13,015 bases of DNA from Candidatus Microgenomates bacterium (GCA_015491205.1 WFWI01000073.1:1-13015); one strand, 5' to 3'; shown: positions 1 to 7,693, counted from the first letter of the stretch. The notes: generated by a model from the letters alone, not told the origin. Made by a program: numbers and translations.

Positions 1-1949
1 TTGATAGACTACGATTTTTTATACTCGGGATCATCTTTACTATTTTCGTAAGCTTTCTAATTACCTCCTTTAAAGCATTGAAGAATCTTCCTACGCCAAT
101 GAATCTTAAAAATAAAAGATTCTCCTACTCCACCCACATCTATGACAGGTATGGGAGGTTGTTATATGAGGTATACAGGGAGGAGAACAGGACACCAGTG
201 AAGTTAAAAGAACTACCTGAATACGTCAAATGGGCCACAATTGCAATTGAGGATAAAGACTTTTACAAACACAAGGGAGTTTCTCCCATAGGAGGGATTT
301 TGAGAGCAATAAAGGATACGATTTTAACAGGAAAACTTCAAGGAGGATCAACAATAACCCAACAGCTTATCAAAACTGCACTTTTATCTCCTGAAAGAAC
401 AATAAGAAGAAAAGTTAAAGAGATAATTCTGGCTTTGTGGGCTGAAAAACTATACTCTAAAGATGAGATTCTGGAGATGTATCTTAACTACATCCCTTAT
501 GGAGGTGCTGCCTATGGTATACAGGAGGCCTCAAGACTTTACTTTGGAAAAAATGCTAAAGATCTAACACTTCCTGAAGCTGCTCTCCTCTCAGGCCTAC
601 CTAAAGCTCCTTCCCTCTACTCCCCCTACCTTAACCCTAAGGCTGCCTTAAACAGAAGAAATGAGGTCCTAAAAAAAATGTATGAGCTTGGCTTTATCTC
701 AAAACAAGAATATGAGAAAGCTAAAAATACTCCCTTGAATGTCAAACCTCCTAAAACTCCTATCAAAGCCCCTCATTTTGTCTTTTATGTTAAAAAACTC
801 CTGGAGGAAAAATATGGTAAAGAAATGGTTGAGGAAGGAGGTTTAAGAGTATATACAACCCTTGACCTTGATCTTCAACAAAAAGCTGAACAAATTGTTA
901 AACAAGAAATAGACAAAATCAAAAACCTTAATGTTACCAATGCTGCCCTTCTTGTCACCCGTCCTCCAACAGGTGAGATTCTTGCTATGGTAGGTTCCTA
1001 TGACTTTTTTGCCACCCCCTCAGGTGCTTTCAATGTCACCACCGCCCTAAGACAACCTGGCTCGGCTATTAAACCTTTGCTTTACTCTCTTGCTCTTAAA
1101 AAAGGCTTTACTGCAGCCACGATTATAGATGATTCGCCAGTCGTTTTTAAAGTTCCAGGATCCCAACCTTATAAACCAGTAAATTACGACGGTAAATTCC
1201 GTGGGAAAATTCCATTGCGCTATGCCTTTGCCAACTCTTACAATATACCAGCGGTAAAAGTTTTAAACAACATCGGAATAAAAGACTTTGTCAAACACGC
1301 AAGAAAAATGGGAATAACAACTTGGGAAGAAAAAAAACCCTATGGTTTATCAATAGCTCTTGGAGCAGCTGAAGTAAGAATGATCGATCTTGCTGTAGCT
1401 TACGGCACTCTAGCTAACCTAGGTTATAAAGTTGAACTTAATCCAATCTTAAAAATTGAAACTATAGACGGGCAAACAATCTATCAAAGAGAAACTAGAA
1501 AAAAACGGGTAATCTCCCCTGAAATTGCCTACATAATCTCTGACATAATCTCAGATAATTTTGCGCGATCTTGGGCCTTTGGAGCAAATTCCCAACTTAA
1601 CATCCCTGGCTTCAAAGTAGCTGTAAAAACAGGTACTTCTAATGAAAAAAGGGATAACTGGACTGTAGGTTATACGCCGGAGTATTTGGTTGCAGCTTGG
1701 GTGGGAAACAACGATTTTTCTCCCATGAATAGAAGGCTTACATCTGGAATAACTGGTGCAGCGCCTATTTGGAGAAGAATAATGCTAGAGATCTTAGAAA
1801 ACTATCAGAAAGAAAATATATGGTTCAAAAAACCAGAAAATGTAGTCGAAATTCCCTGCTATTTTGGGAAAAAAGAGTTGTTTATAAAAGGCACAGAAAA
1901 AAATCAATGCAAACAGCCAATATTAAACAGTCCTACTCCTTCCCCTTAA
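1..1949 (+). CDS. Class A penicillin-binding protein (bifunctional transglycosylase/transpeptidase), 5' end cut by the window edge
   Basis: This protein polymerises and cross-links peptidoglycan outside the membrane. The frame is open to the left edge, so the TTG at 78 is not the real start. Bases 3-77 encode a hydrophobic stretch (RFFILGIIFTIFVSFLI) that looks like the usual N-terminal membrane anchor. Residue numbers below count from the TTG at 78. The glycosyltransferase (GT51) domain covers about 20-200, with the catalytic Glu58 in AIEDKDFYKH, the GGSTITQQLIK motif and the RKVKEI..A..LE..YSKDEILEMYLN region. The transpeptidase domain covers about 285-570, with SAIK (Ser329, Lys332), SYN (387-389) and KTGT (517-520). 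All catalytic motifs are intact. The tail has two cysteines (594, 611) around an FIKGTE motif and ends in a Pro/Ser-rich stretch. It is the only plus-strand gene, and its TAA overlaps the lon stop. PBP1A-like is most likely; the exact subclass is not certain. Confidence 0.93.
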   Translation, partial: DRLRFFILGIIFTIFVSFLITSFKALKNLPTPMNLKNKRFSYSTHIYDRYGRLLYEVYREENRTPVKLKELPEYVKWATIAIEDKDFYKHKGVSPIGGILRAIKDTILTGKLQGGSTITQQLIKTALLSPERTIRRKVKEIILALWAEKLYSKDEILEMYLNYIPYGGAAYGIQEASRLYFGKNAKDLTLPEAALLSGLPKAPSLYSPYLNPKAALNRRNEVLKKMYELGFISKQEYEKAKNTPLNVKPPKTPIKAPHFVFYVKKLLEEKYGKEMVEEGGLRVYTTLDLDLQQKAEQIVKQEIDKIKNLNVTNAALLVTRPPTGEILAMVGSYDFFATPSGAFNVTTALRQPGSAIKPLLYSLALKKGFTAATIIDDSPVVFKVPGSQPYKPVNYDGKFRGKIPLRYAFANSYNIPAVKVLNNIGIKDFVKHARKMGITTWEEKKPYGLSIALGAAEVRMIDLAVAYGTLANLGYKVELNPILKIETIDGQTIYQRETRKKRVISPEIAYIISDIISDNFARSWAFGANSQLNIPGFKVAVKTGTSNEKRDNWTVGYTPEYLVAAWVGNNDFSPMNRRLTSGITGAAPIWRRIMLEILENYQKENIWFKKPENVVEIPCYFGKKELFIKGTEKNQCKQPILNSPTPSP

Positions 1950-4393
1950 TTTGGCAGCTTTTTATCAACATAAAGAAATGCGGGTGGTAAAGTTTTACTT
2001 GCTTTTGAGCTTTTTTTGACAAGTAAAGTCTCCTTCCAGACTTCATCCAAATGCTCTACAAAAACAAATTTTATGTCTTTCAATACATATTTTGGTATAT
2101 CTTCAAGATCTTTCTTATTTTCCTTTGGCATAATCACCTTTTTAATCCCTGCCCTATGAGCTGCTATAACCTTTTCTTTAACTCCTCCAATCTCCAAAAC
2201 TCTACCTCGCAAAGTTATCTCACCTGTCATTCCCACATCTCGTCTGACTGGAACTTTTGTCAAAGCTGAAAGCATTGCTACAGTTATAGCAATTCCAGCT
2301 GAGGGACCATCTTTTGGCACAGCTCCCTCAGGTACATGAACATGAATATCAACATCAGAGAAAAAGTCTTTTTTCAACCCAAAAATATCCCAACGAGCCC
2401 TAATATAGCTTAATGCCGCCTGACACGATTCTTTCATTACATCGCCAAGCTGACCAGTGAGAGTCAAATTTCCTTTTCCCGGCATAACTGCTACCTCAAT
2501 AAAAAGGATATCACCTCCAACCTGTGTCCAAGCCAAGCCTGTGGAAATACCAATACTATCATTTCCTTCTATTACTTGGCTAGAGTACTTGTAAGGACCT
2601 AAATACTTGTGAAGATCTCTTACAGAAATATTAACTTTTTTTATCTTTTTCTCTACTATCTCGCGCGCAACCTTTCTCATAACAGTTGCTACCTGCCTTT
2701 CCAACTCTCTTACACCAGCCTCCCTTGTATAACGCCTTATTATTGTCTGGACTGCTTTATCGGTAAGTTTCACATTATAATCATCGAGCGCATGAGAAGA
2801 AACTTGCTTTGGTATAAGATGACGCTTGGCAATATGAAACTTTTCATCCTCCGTATACCCTGGGAAGTGGATTATCTCAAGCCTATCAAGCAGAGCAGGT
2901 GGAATTGTATCTAAAATATTAGCAGTTGTAATAAAAAGAACATCAGATAAATCAAAAGGCACATCAAGGTAATGGTCTACAAAACTATGATTTTGCTCAG
3001 GATCTAAAGCTTCAAGAAGGGCAGCTGATGGATCACCTCTATAATCACGGCCTATTTTGTCAATCTCATCAAGCATAAAAACTGGATTTTTAGTCCCTGC
3101 TTCTTTTATTCCCTGAATAATCCTTCCTGGCAAGGCTCCTACATAGGTTCTTCTGTGTCCTCTAATTTCAGCCTCATCTCTTACTCCTCCCAAAGACATT
3201 TTCACAAATTCTCTTCCCAAAGCCCGTGCAATAGACCTTCCCAGTGAGGTCTTACCTACCCCTGGAGGACCAACAAAACAGAGAATTGTTGGTTGATAAT
3301 CCTTACCTTTTTTAACCTCTTTCCTCTCTTCCTTTTGTTTTTTCTCCTTTTCTTTCTTTAACTTCATTACAGCGATATATTCAAGGATTCTTTCCTTTAT
3401 CTTTTTTAATCCATAATGATCTTCATCCAAAACCTTCTTTGCACGCTTTATATCAACCCTTACATCATCCTTTTTATTCCAAGGCAGCTCAACCAACCAA
3501 TCAAGATAGGTCCTTATATAAGAAGCCTCAGGATTATAAGGAGACATTTTTGCAAGTCTGTTTAGCTCCTTTAAAGCCTTTTTCTCCACATCCTTTGGCA
3601 TCTTTGCTCTTTTAATCTTTGCTTTATACTCTTCTATCTCCCTCCCGCCTCCAGCTTCTCCAAGCTGTTCTTCAATTATCCTCTTTTTTTCTCTAAGAAA
3701 TGATTCTCTTACTCCTCTTTCAAATTTCCTCCTTGTTTTCTCAGAGATTTCGTGTTCAAGTTCTAAAAATTCTATTTCTCGATTTAAAAACTCTACTTCT
3801 TTTTTTAGTCTCTCCTTTAGGCTATCTATCTCCAGAAGCTGTTGTCTCTCCTGAGGTTTTAAATCAAGTACCATTGCTACATTGAAAGAAAAGCTTAAAG
3901 GAGAAGATATGTTTAGAACATTTATCAAAAAGTTAAAGTCTATTACCTTACCTAAATTAATAGCTCTTTTAAGATTGTTGGAAATAAGCCTTATAAGAGC
4001 TTCTATTTCTTTATCTACTTCAATCTTATCCTCCAATTCCTCATATTCAACCATAAAAAACGGCTCAGTAGCCACATATGATTTAATCTTTATTTTTTTC
4101 TCCCCTTTTACTAAAACATGAAGCTCTCCTCTCTCACCCTTTAGCTTTTTTACAATTTTAGCTAAAACTCCCACTTTATGTAAATCATCCGGTTTTGGAT
4201 CATCCACTTCTGGATTTTTCTGCATTACTAAAATTAATCTGCTTGCTTCTTGATCTTCTAAATACTCCAAAGCTTTAACACTTTTTTCTCTTCCAAAGAT
4301 TAAAGCATTTTCAGTATAAGGAAACACAATCCCATCTCTTAAGGCAACAAGTGGTAAAATAGGTTGTTTTTTAGGGCCGTTTAATAATCCCAT
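1946..4393 (-). CDS. lon: ATP-dependent protease Lon (LonA type)
   Basis: Cytosolic AAA+ serine protease that degrades misfolded and regulatory proteins. Numbering is from the ATG at 4393 (815 aa, usual LonA length). The LAN substrate-binding domain begins near PILPLVALRD at about residue 12. A long charged helical, coiled-coil-like region covers about 190-245. The AAA+ module has Walker A GPPGVGKT (375-382), Walker B FMLDE (439-443) and TTAN near 492. The protease domain has Ser698 in KDGPSAG and Lys741 in VKEKV, forming the Ser-Lys dyad. A Lys/Glu-rich segment at about 344-367 sits just before Walker A where many Lon proteins have a short link. The frame can be extended to a TTG at 4444, but that would overlap korB and place a good promoter and CIRCE-like site inside the coding region, so I chose the ATG. 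It was probably transcribed separately from the suf/kor genes under heat-shock control. Confidence 0.95.
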   Translation of the reverse strand: MGLLNGPKKQPILPLVALRDGIVFPYTENALIFGREKSVKALEYLEDQEASRLILVMQKNPEVDDPKPDDLHKVGVLAKIVKKLKGERGELHVLVKGEKKIKIKSYVATEPFFMVEYEELEDKIEVDKEIEALIRLISNNLKRAINLGKVIDFNFLINVLNISSPLSFSFNVAMVLDLKPQERQQLLEIDSLKERLKKEVEFLNREIEFLELEHEISEKTRRKFERGVRESFLREKKRIIEEQLGEAGGGREIEEYKAKIKRAKMPKDVEKKALKELNRLAKMSPYNPEASYIRTYLDWLVELPWNKKDDVRVDIKRAKKVLDEDHYGLKKIKERILEYIAVMKLKKEKEKKQKEERKEVKKGKDYQPTILCFVGPPGVGKTSLGRSIARALGREFVKMSLGGVRDEAEIRGHRRTYVGALPGRIIQGIKEAGTKNPVFMLDEIDKIGRDYRGDPSAALLEALDPEQNHSFVDHYLDVPFDLSDVLFITTANILDTIPPALLDRLEIIHFPGYTEDEKFHIAKRHLIPKQVSSHALDDYNVKLTDKAVQTIIRRYTREAGVRELERQVATVMRKVAREIVEKKIKKVNISVRDLHKYLGPYKYSSQVIEGNDSIGISTGLAWTQVGGDILFIEVAVMPGKGNLTLTGQLGDVMKESCQAALSYIRARWDIFGLKKDFFSDVDIHVHVPEGAVPKDGPSAGIAITVAMLSALTKVPVRRDVGMTGEITLRGRVLEIGGVKEKVIAAHRAGIKKVIMPKENKKDLEDIPKYVLKDIKFVFVEHLDEVWKETLLVKKSSKASKTLPPAFLYVDKKLPN

Positions 4394-4398
4394 AGTAT

Positions 4399-4425
4399 TT
4401 AGCAGTTTATCATATAGACTGCTAA
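4399..4425 (-). promoter_or_regulatory. CIRCE-like operator (putative HrcA site) upstream of lon
   Basis: On the minus strand this reads TTAGCAGTC, then nine bases, then AACTGCTAA. The outer 8 bases of each arm are a perfect inverted repeat. The canonical CIRCE element is TTAGCACTC-N9-GAGTGCTAA, so each arm matches 7 of 9 positions and the 9-base spacer is exact. It overlaps the -10 and spacer of the predicted lon promoter, the position expected of a repressor site. HrcA itself is not in the window, so the regulator is inferred. Confidence 0.7.
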
Positions 4426-4432
4426 TTGTCAA
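4404..4432 (-). promoter_or_regulatory. Predicted sigma70-type promoter for lon
   Basis: On the minus strand there is a perfect -35 TTGACA (4432-4427), a 17-base spacer and a -10 TAAACT (4409-4404) preceded by TGA, giving an extended -10. It starts just after the korB stop codon. The expected transcription start is near 4397, only a few bases before the ATG at 4393, so the mRNA would be almost leaderless. The CIRCE-like repeat covers the -10 and most of the spacer. Confidence 0.65.
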
Positions 4433-4436
4433 CTGA

Positions 4437-5291
4437 TTATTCAAACACCTCCAACAGCCTGCTTAGATTGCCAATTCTTTCTCTTTCTACCAAAGTCTTT
4501 TTCTCTAGCTGAGGCAACTGCTCAGAGTAAGTTGGCCTTGAAACTTTATAAATCACACCTAAAGGGTACCTTTCCTCCTCCCTAGATCTTAACACAAGTT
4601 CTATAGCTTTCTTCTTATCAGGTGTAGGAAAATCTTCTTTCAATTTAAAAACTCTCTCGCGATAATAGTTATAAGTATTTACTTTATCAAAAGTAACACA
4701 AGGCTGCAACACATTAAGCAGTGAAAAACCTTTGTGCTCTACTGCCTGCTTTATAAGCGAAATAAGATGAGGTACATCCCCAGCAAAACCCTGCGCAACG
4801 AAGCTTGCTCCTTGTACTATTGCAACCTCCAATGCTTTAAAAGGTTCTTCTATTATCCCCTGAGGAGTTGATTTTGATTTTTTGCCTTTTTCAGAGGTTG
4901 GAGAAACTTGCCCAGTTGTCAATCCATAAACCCTGTTGTCATGCACAATCACCGTAATATCAAAGTTTCCTCTGCAAGCATGCACAAAGTGGTTCCCTCC
5001 CTCTCCATAACAATCTCCATCACCCAAAACACAAACCACAGGAAATTTATGATTGGCAAGCTTTATTCCTATAGCATTAGCTATTCCTCTGCCGTGCAAA
5101 GCATGCATTGCATAGGCGTTTAAAAAATCATTCATGTTGCCAGAGCAACCTATGCCAAAAACAACAAACACTGAGGAAGGATTAAACCCAAGCTGCACAA
5201 AAGCAGATTTTATAGCCACTCCAATACTCCAATCTCCACAACCAGGACACCAAGTTGGTGTATATCCAGAAAACTCCTGAATACTGCTCAT
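4437..5291 (-). CDS. korB: 2-oxoacid:ferredoxin oxidoreductase, beta subunit (thiamine diphosphate and 4Fe-4S)
   Basis: Catalytic beta subunit that binds thiamine diphosphate and a [4Fe-4S] cluster for CoA-dependent oxidative decarboxylation of a 2-oxoacid, or the reverse reaction, with ferredoxin as electron carrier. At 284 aa it has normal family length. Visible features are CPGCGD near the N-terminus (Cys15, Cys18), Cys49 in GIGCSG and Cys198 in LQPCVTF, which together match the four cluster ligands of the Sulfolobus-type enzyme. The thiamine diphosphate/Mg motif is GDGD (90-93) with the downstream HDNRVYGLTTGQ (117-128). The ATG overlaps the alpha-subunit stop as ATGA, indicating translational coupling. 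Pyruvate, 2-oxoglutarate or a broader substrate range cannot be told from sequence alone; the symbol names the family only. Confidence 0.93.
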   Translation of the reverse strand: MSSIQEFSGYTPTWCPGCGDWSIGVAIKSAFVQLGFNPSSVFVVFGIGCSGNMNDFLNAYAMHALHGRGIANAIGIKLANHKFPVVCVLGDGDCYGEGGNHFVHACRGNFDITVIVHDNRVYGLTTGQVSPTSEKGKKSKSTPQGIIEEPFKALEVAIVQGASFVAQGFAGDVPHLISLIKQAVEHKGFSLLNVLQPCVTFDKVNTYNYYRERVFKLKEDFPTPDKKKAIELVLRSREEERYPLGVIYKVSRPTYSEQLPQLEKKTLVERERIGNLSRLLEVFE

Positions 5292-7021
5292 AAAAGACTT
5301 TTTAAACTTTCAACTATCTCCTCTGCATAAAATGGCCTTCCATCATATTTTAATATCTTTTTTACAAAGGAAAAACCTAATCCTTCAATAATGCTTCCAA
5401 ATTGTCCAAAACTATTGTTCTCTAACAAAACAAGCTTATCTTTTGCTGGCTCTAATAATTTCTTAACCTTTTCTCTATCCAAGGGCCAAATATGAGTAAA
5501 ATGCACATAAGCAAAATTATCTAGTTTCTCAAGTGCGTCCAAGGCTGGACCTTTTGTTGATCCCCAACCAACAACAACGTATTTTGCTTTTTTCAAATCA
5601 CCATAAACTTTTGGAAGTCTAAAATGATTCTGCAAATATGTCTCTATTTTTCTGTTTCTCTTGTTCACCTGCTCTACTCTGGGAGCTGCCTCCTCTGTTG
5701 TATGAGAGTCCTCTAAATGTTCATAAGAGTTTGCTTGATAAAAATAACCTGGCTCACCTGGCAAAAGCCTAGGAGAAATCCCATCTTCTGTTACCTTGTA
5801 TCGCAAATACTTGTCCTTAACTTGGTCTGCAGTAATAAGTTTTCCTCTGTCTATCTCTATCGAATCTAAAATTTTTTCAACCTTAGTTTTCTCAACAGAA
5901 ATAAAAGACTCTGATAAAAACTTATCAGAAATAACTATTACAGGCGTCTGATATATATCAGCCAAATTAAAAGCCTCAGGCACAAGCTCTAACATCTCCT
6001 CTATATCCCCTGGTGCCAAAACTATCTTCATAAACTCACCATGTCCTGCATTTATTGCAAAAAGAAGATCTCCTTGCTCTGTCCAGGTGGGCATACCAGT
6101 TGCAGGCCCTGGCCTTTGCGCTAATAGAACAACTATTGGAATCTCAGCCACTCCTGCATAAGAAAGCGTCTCAACCATTAAAGCAAACCCTCCGCCTGAG
6201 GTGCCAACTGCAGATCTTACTCCAGCAAAACTTGCTCCCAAAGCCTCGTTTATCACCCCTATCTCATCCTCAGCATGTCGCACGATCATCCCTGTATCCT
6301 TTTGCCAAGCTGCCAGAGTAGACAAAACAGAAGAGGACGGAGTCATTGGATAGGCTGCATAAAACCTGCAATCAGCTGCCACAGCTGACAATGAAAATCC
6401 CTCATTCCCTGTCATCACCAATTTCCCACCGCTCTTGTTTAGAATTTCGGATTTAGGATTTAGAATTTGTTTAGAGTTTAGGATTTCGAATTTAGAGCTT
6501 CCAACTTTAAACCCTCTCTTAGCGTACTCAAAATTCTTCTCCACTACTTCCTTTCCCTTCTTCTCAAAAAAATCCACTAAAAGCTTTTTTACATCTTCCA
6601 AATCTCCTCCCAAATATCCAATAACCGCTCCTAAATAAATTGAATTGGAAAAAAGGATTGAATCGCCTCCCTCCTTTAAAAAATTTTTTACTGGCACCTC
6701 TACCTTTGCAAAATTTTCCTTAACCTCAAACTCCTCTGGATCGTAAAAAACTACTGCGCCCTTTGCTAATCTCCCCTTGTGTTTTTCAAAAGTCTCCCTG
6801 TTAAGGCAAATTAAAAAATCAACCTTCCACTTGCTTGAATGAATTTTTTCAGTTGAAACCCTTACCTCATAGGTATTGTGGCCGCCACGGATAAGGGAAG
6901 GGTATTCAACATAACCAAAAACCTCATAGCCTTGCCGAGCAAAATATTTGCCCAAAGCAAGACCTGTAGTCATTATCCCCAAACCTGCTTCTCCGCCAAT
7001 TTTGATCAAAAAATCATTCAT
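5288..7021 (-). CDS. korA: 2-oxoacid:ferredoxin oxidoreductase, fused gamma-alpha subunit
   Basis: Partner of the beta subunit. Numbering is from the ATG at 7021 (577 aa). The gamma domain occupies about 1-170, starting with IKIGGEAGLGIM and containing PSLIRGGHNTYEV. The alpha domain starts at about 200 and holds YPMTPSS (224-230), matching the YPITPSS thiamine-site motif of Sulfolobus-type enzymes. C-terminal alpha regions run to the end (VVGWGSTKG, LLENNSFGQFG). The linker at 175-195 is encoded by a 7-bp repeat array and looks inserted. There is no separate delta (ferredoxin) subunit, so the neighbouring ferredoxin is the natural electron partner. The frame extends to TTG at 7060 and ATG at 7054 inside the ferredoxin gene; I chose 7021 because it sits one base past the ferredoxin stop and gives the usual family N-terminus. 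Confidence 0.92.
   Translation of the reverse strand: MNDFLIKIGGEAGLGIMTTGLALGKYFARQGYEVFGYVEYPSLIRGGHNTYEVRVSTEKIHSSKWKVDFLICLNRETFEKHKGRLAKGAVVFYDPEEFEVKENFAKVEVPVKNFLKEGGDSILFSNSIYLGAVIGYLGGDLEDVKKLLVDFFEKKGKEVVEKNFEYAKRGFKVGSSKFEILNSKQILNPKSEILNKSGGKLVMTGNEGFSLSAVAADCRFYAAYPMTPSSSVLSTLAAWQKDTGMIVRHAEDEIGVINEALGASFAGVRSAVGTSGGGFALMVETLSYAGVAEIPIVVLLAQRPGPATGMPTWTEQGDLLFAINAGHGEFMKIVLAPGDIEEMLELVPEAFNLADIYQTPVIVISDKFLSESFISVEKTKVEKILDSIEIDRGKLITADQVKDKYLRYKVTEDGISPRLLPGEPGYFYQANSYEHLEDSHTTEEAAPRVEQVNKRNRKIETYLQNHFRLPKVYGDLKKAKYVVVGWGSTKGPALDALEKLDNFAYVHFTHIWPLDREKVKKLLEPAKDKLVLLENNSFGQFGSIIEGLGFSFVKKILKYDGRPFYAEEIVESLKSLL
6438..6497. repeat. In-frame 60-bp array of degenerate heptamers (TTTAGRA on the plus strand)
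   Basis: The array consists of eight consecutive 7-bp units of the form TTT(A/C)G(A/G)(A/G), interrupted after the fourth unit by a 4-bp partial unit (TTTG). Total length is 60 bp, a multiple of three, so the korA frame survives. In the protein it gives a linker with EILN, QILN and EILN spaced 6 and 7 residues apart. The 6-residue spacing is what the 4-bp partial unit predicts, showing the peptide is a by-product of the DNA repeat. Confidence 0.85.
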
Positions 7022-7022
7022 A

Positions 7023-7328
7023 TTATTTTGGGAAAATGCGGTTGCCTTTTTCATCCTCAATTATAATTGCAGCAACTGGGCAGGCTTTAGCAGATTCAAT
7101 GATAGTCTCCCTATCCTCTTCTGTAACTGTTTCCAAAATCACAGCTTTAGCCTCTGAATCCAAAACAAAAGTTTTTGGAGCTACTGCCACACAGGTTGCT
7201 GCTCCAATACAAAGGTCCCTATCAACCCAAATTTTCAAACCGTTTACAACAACCGGTCCTGAAGGATTTTTTTCATCGTAAAGTTTATAATTGTCTTGCA
7301 TAGTAGCTTTATTAAACTTATAATCCAT
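7023..7328 (-). CDS. Small single-cluster ferredoxin (C-x5-C type)
   Basis: Soluble electron carrier of 101 aa. The cluster motif is CIGAATCVAVAP with Cys40 and Cys46, and a third cysteine, Cys83, lies in KACPVAAIII. The position that normally holds the second cysteine of C-x2-C-x2-C is alanine (Ala43). That leaves three cysteine ligands, as in [3Fe-4S] ferredoxins of the actinobacterial kind; Pyrococcus has Asp here. The first ~35 residues are an extension ahead of the ferredoxin fold. It sits between sufU and the 2-oxoacid oxidoreductase, overlapping sufU by 11 bases, so it is a likely client of the Suf system and partner of the oxidoreductase. The ATG at 7328 has a weak AAAGG about nine bases upstream; ATG at 7301 is an alternative start. 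Confidence 0.9.
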   Translation of the reverse strand: MDYKFNKATMQDNYKLYDEKNPSGPVVVNGLKIWVDRDLCIGAATCVAVAPKTFVLDSEAKAVILETVTEEDRETIIESAKACPVAAIIIEDEKGNRIFPK

Positions 7329-7686
7329 TTTTAATTGCCTTTTGTATTGCTTCCAACGGCAAAAGAGCGCATTTTAACCTATTTGGTCCCAAGGGGATTC
7401 TCAACAATTTTAACATAAAATTTTTGTCGAGAGAAAGTATTTCCTCCTTTTTTTTGCCTTTTAATTCTTCAGTCAAGATAGAAGCAGAGGCTTGTGAAAT
7501 CACACAACCCTTTCCTTCAAAATTAATCTTTGAAACCTTCTCACCTTCAAACTTTACATACACTTTAACCTCATCTCCACACAAAGGATTGGAAAGTTTA
7601 ACAGAAGAATCAGCTCCCTCCATTTTTCCAAAATTGCGGGGGTTTTGGTAGTGATTGAGGATGTACTCGCGATATAGATCCATCAT
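7318..7686 (-). CDS. sufU: Fe-S assembly protein SufU (IscU-like fold)
   Basis: Partner of the cysteine desulfurase SufS. In Bacillus SufU is a zinc-dependent sulfur acceptor that passes sulfur to SufBCD. Numbering from the ATG at 7686 (122 aa): the three conserved cysteines are Cys36 in NPLCGDE (with Asp38), Cys61 in GKGCVISQASAS and Cys106 in NRLKCALLPLEAI. The N-terminal LYREYILNHYQNPRNFG is typical of the family. Cys61 and Cys106 are 45 residues apart, close to IscU and well short of the roughly 62 in Bacillus SufU, so the SufU-specific insertion appears missing. The frame can be extended to TTG at 7704, but that lies inside the intergenic repeat and adds residues the family lacks. ATG at 7683 is equally possible. 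No ribosome binding site is visible. Confidence 0.9.
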   Translation of the reverse strand: MMDLYREYILNHYQNPRNFGKMEGADSSVKLSNPLCGDEVKVYVKFEGEKVSKINFEGKGCVISQASASILTEELKGKKKEEILSLDKNFMLKLLRIPLGPNRLKCALLPLEAIQKAIKNGL

Positions 7687-7693
7687 AAAAAAC

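Noticed and set aside
2051..2914. Small plus-strand open frames opposite lon, and similar ones opposite the kor and suf genes
   Set aside because: They lie entirely antisense to clearly conserved proteins, have low-complexity translations, and resemble no family I know.
4394..4444. Extended Lon N-terminus from TTG at 4444
   Set aside because: It would overlap korB by eight bases and make the promoter and CIRCE-like repeat coding; the family N-terminus begins after the ATG at 4393.
6438..6497. Telomere-like repeat (TTTAGGA resembles the plant telomere unit)
   Set aside because: The units are degenerate, few, and read inside a bacterial coding region; the resemblance is chance.
7022..7060. 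Extended gamma-alpha subunit start at TTG 7060
   Set aside because: It would overlap the ferredoxin gene by 38 bases; the ATG at 7021 gives the usual N-terminus right before the IKIGGEAG motif. ATG at 7054 remains a weaker alternative.
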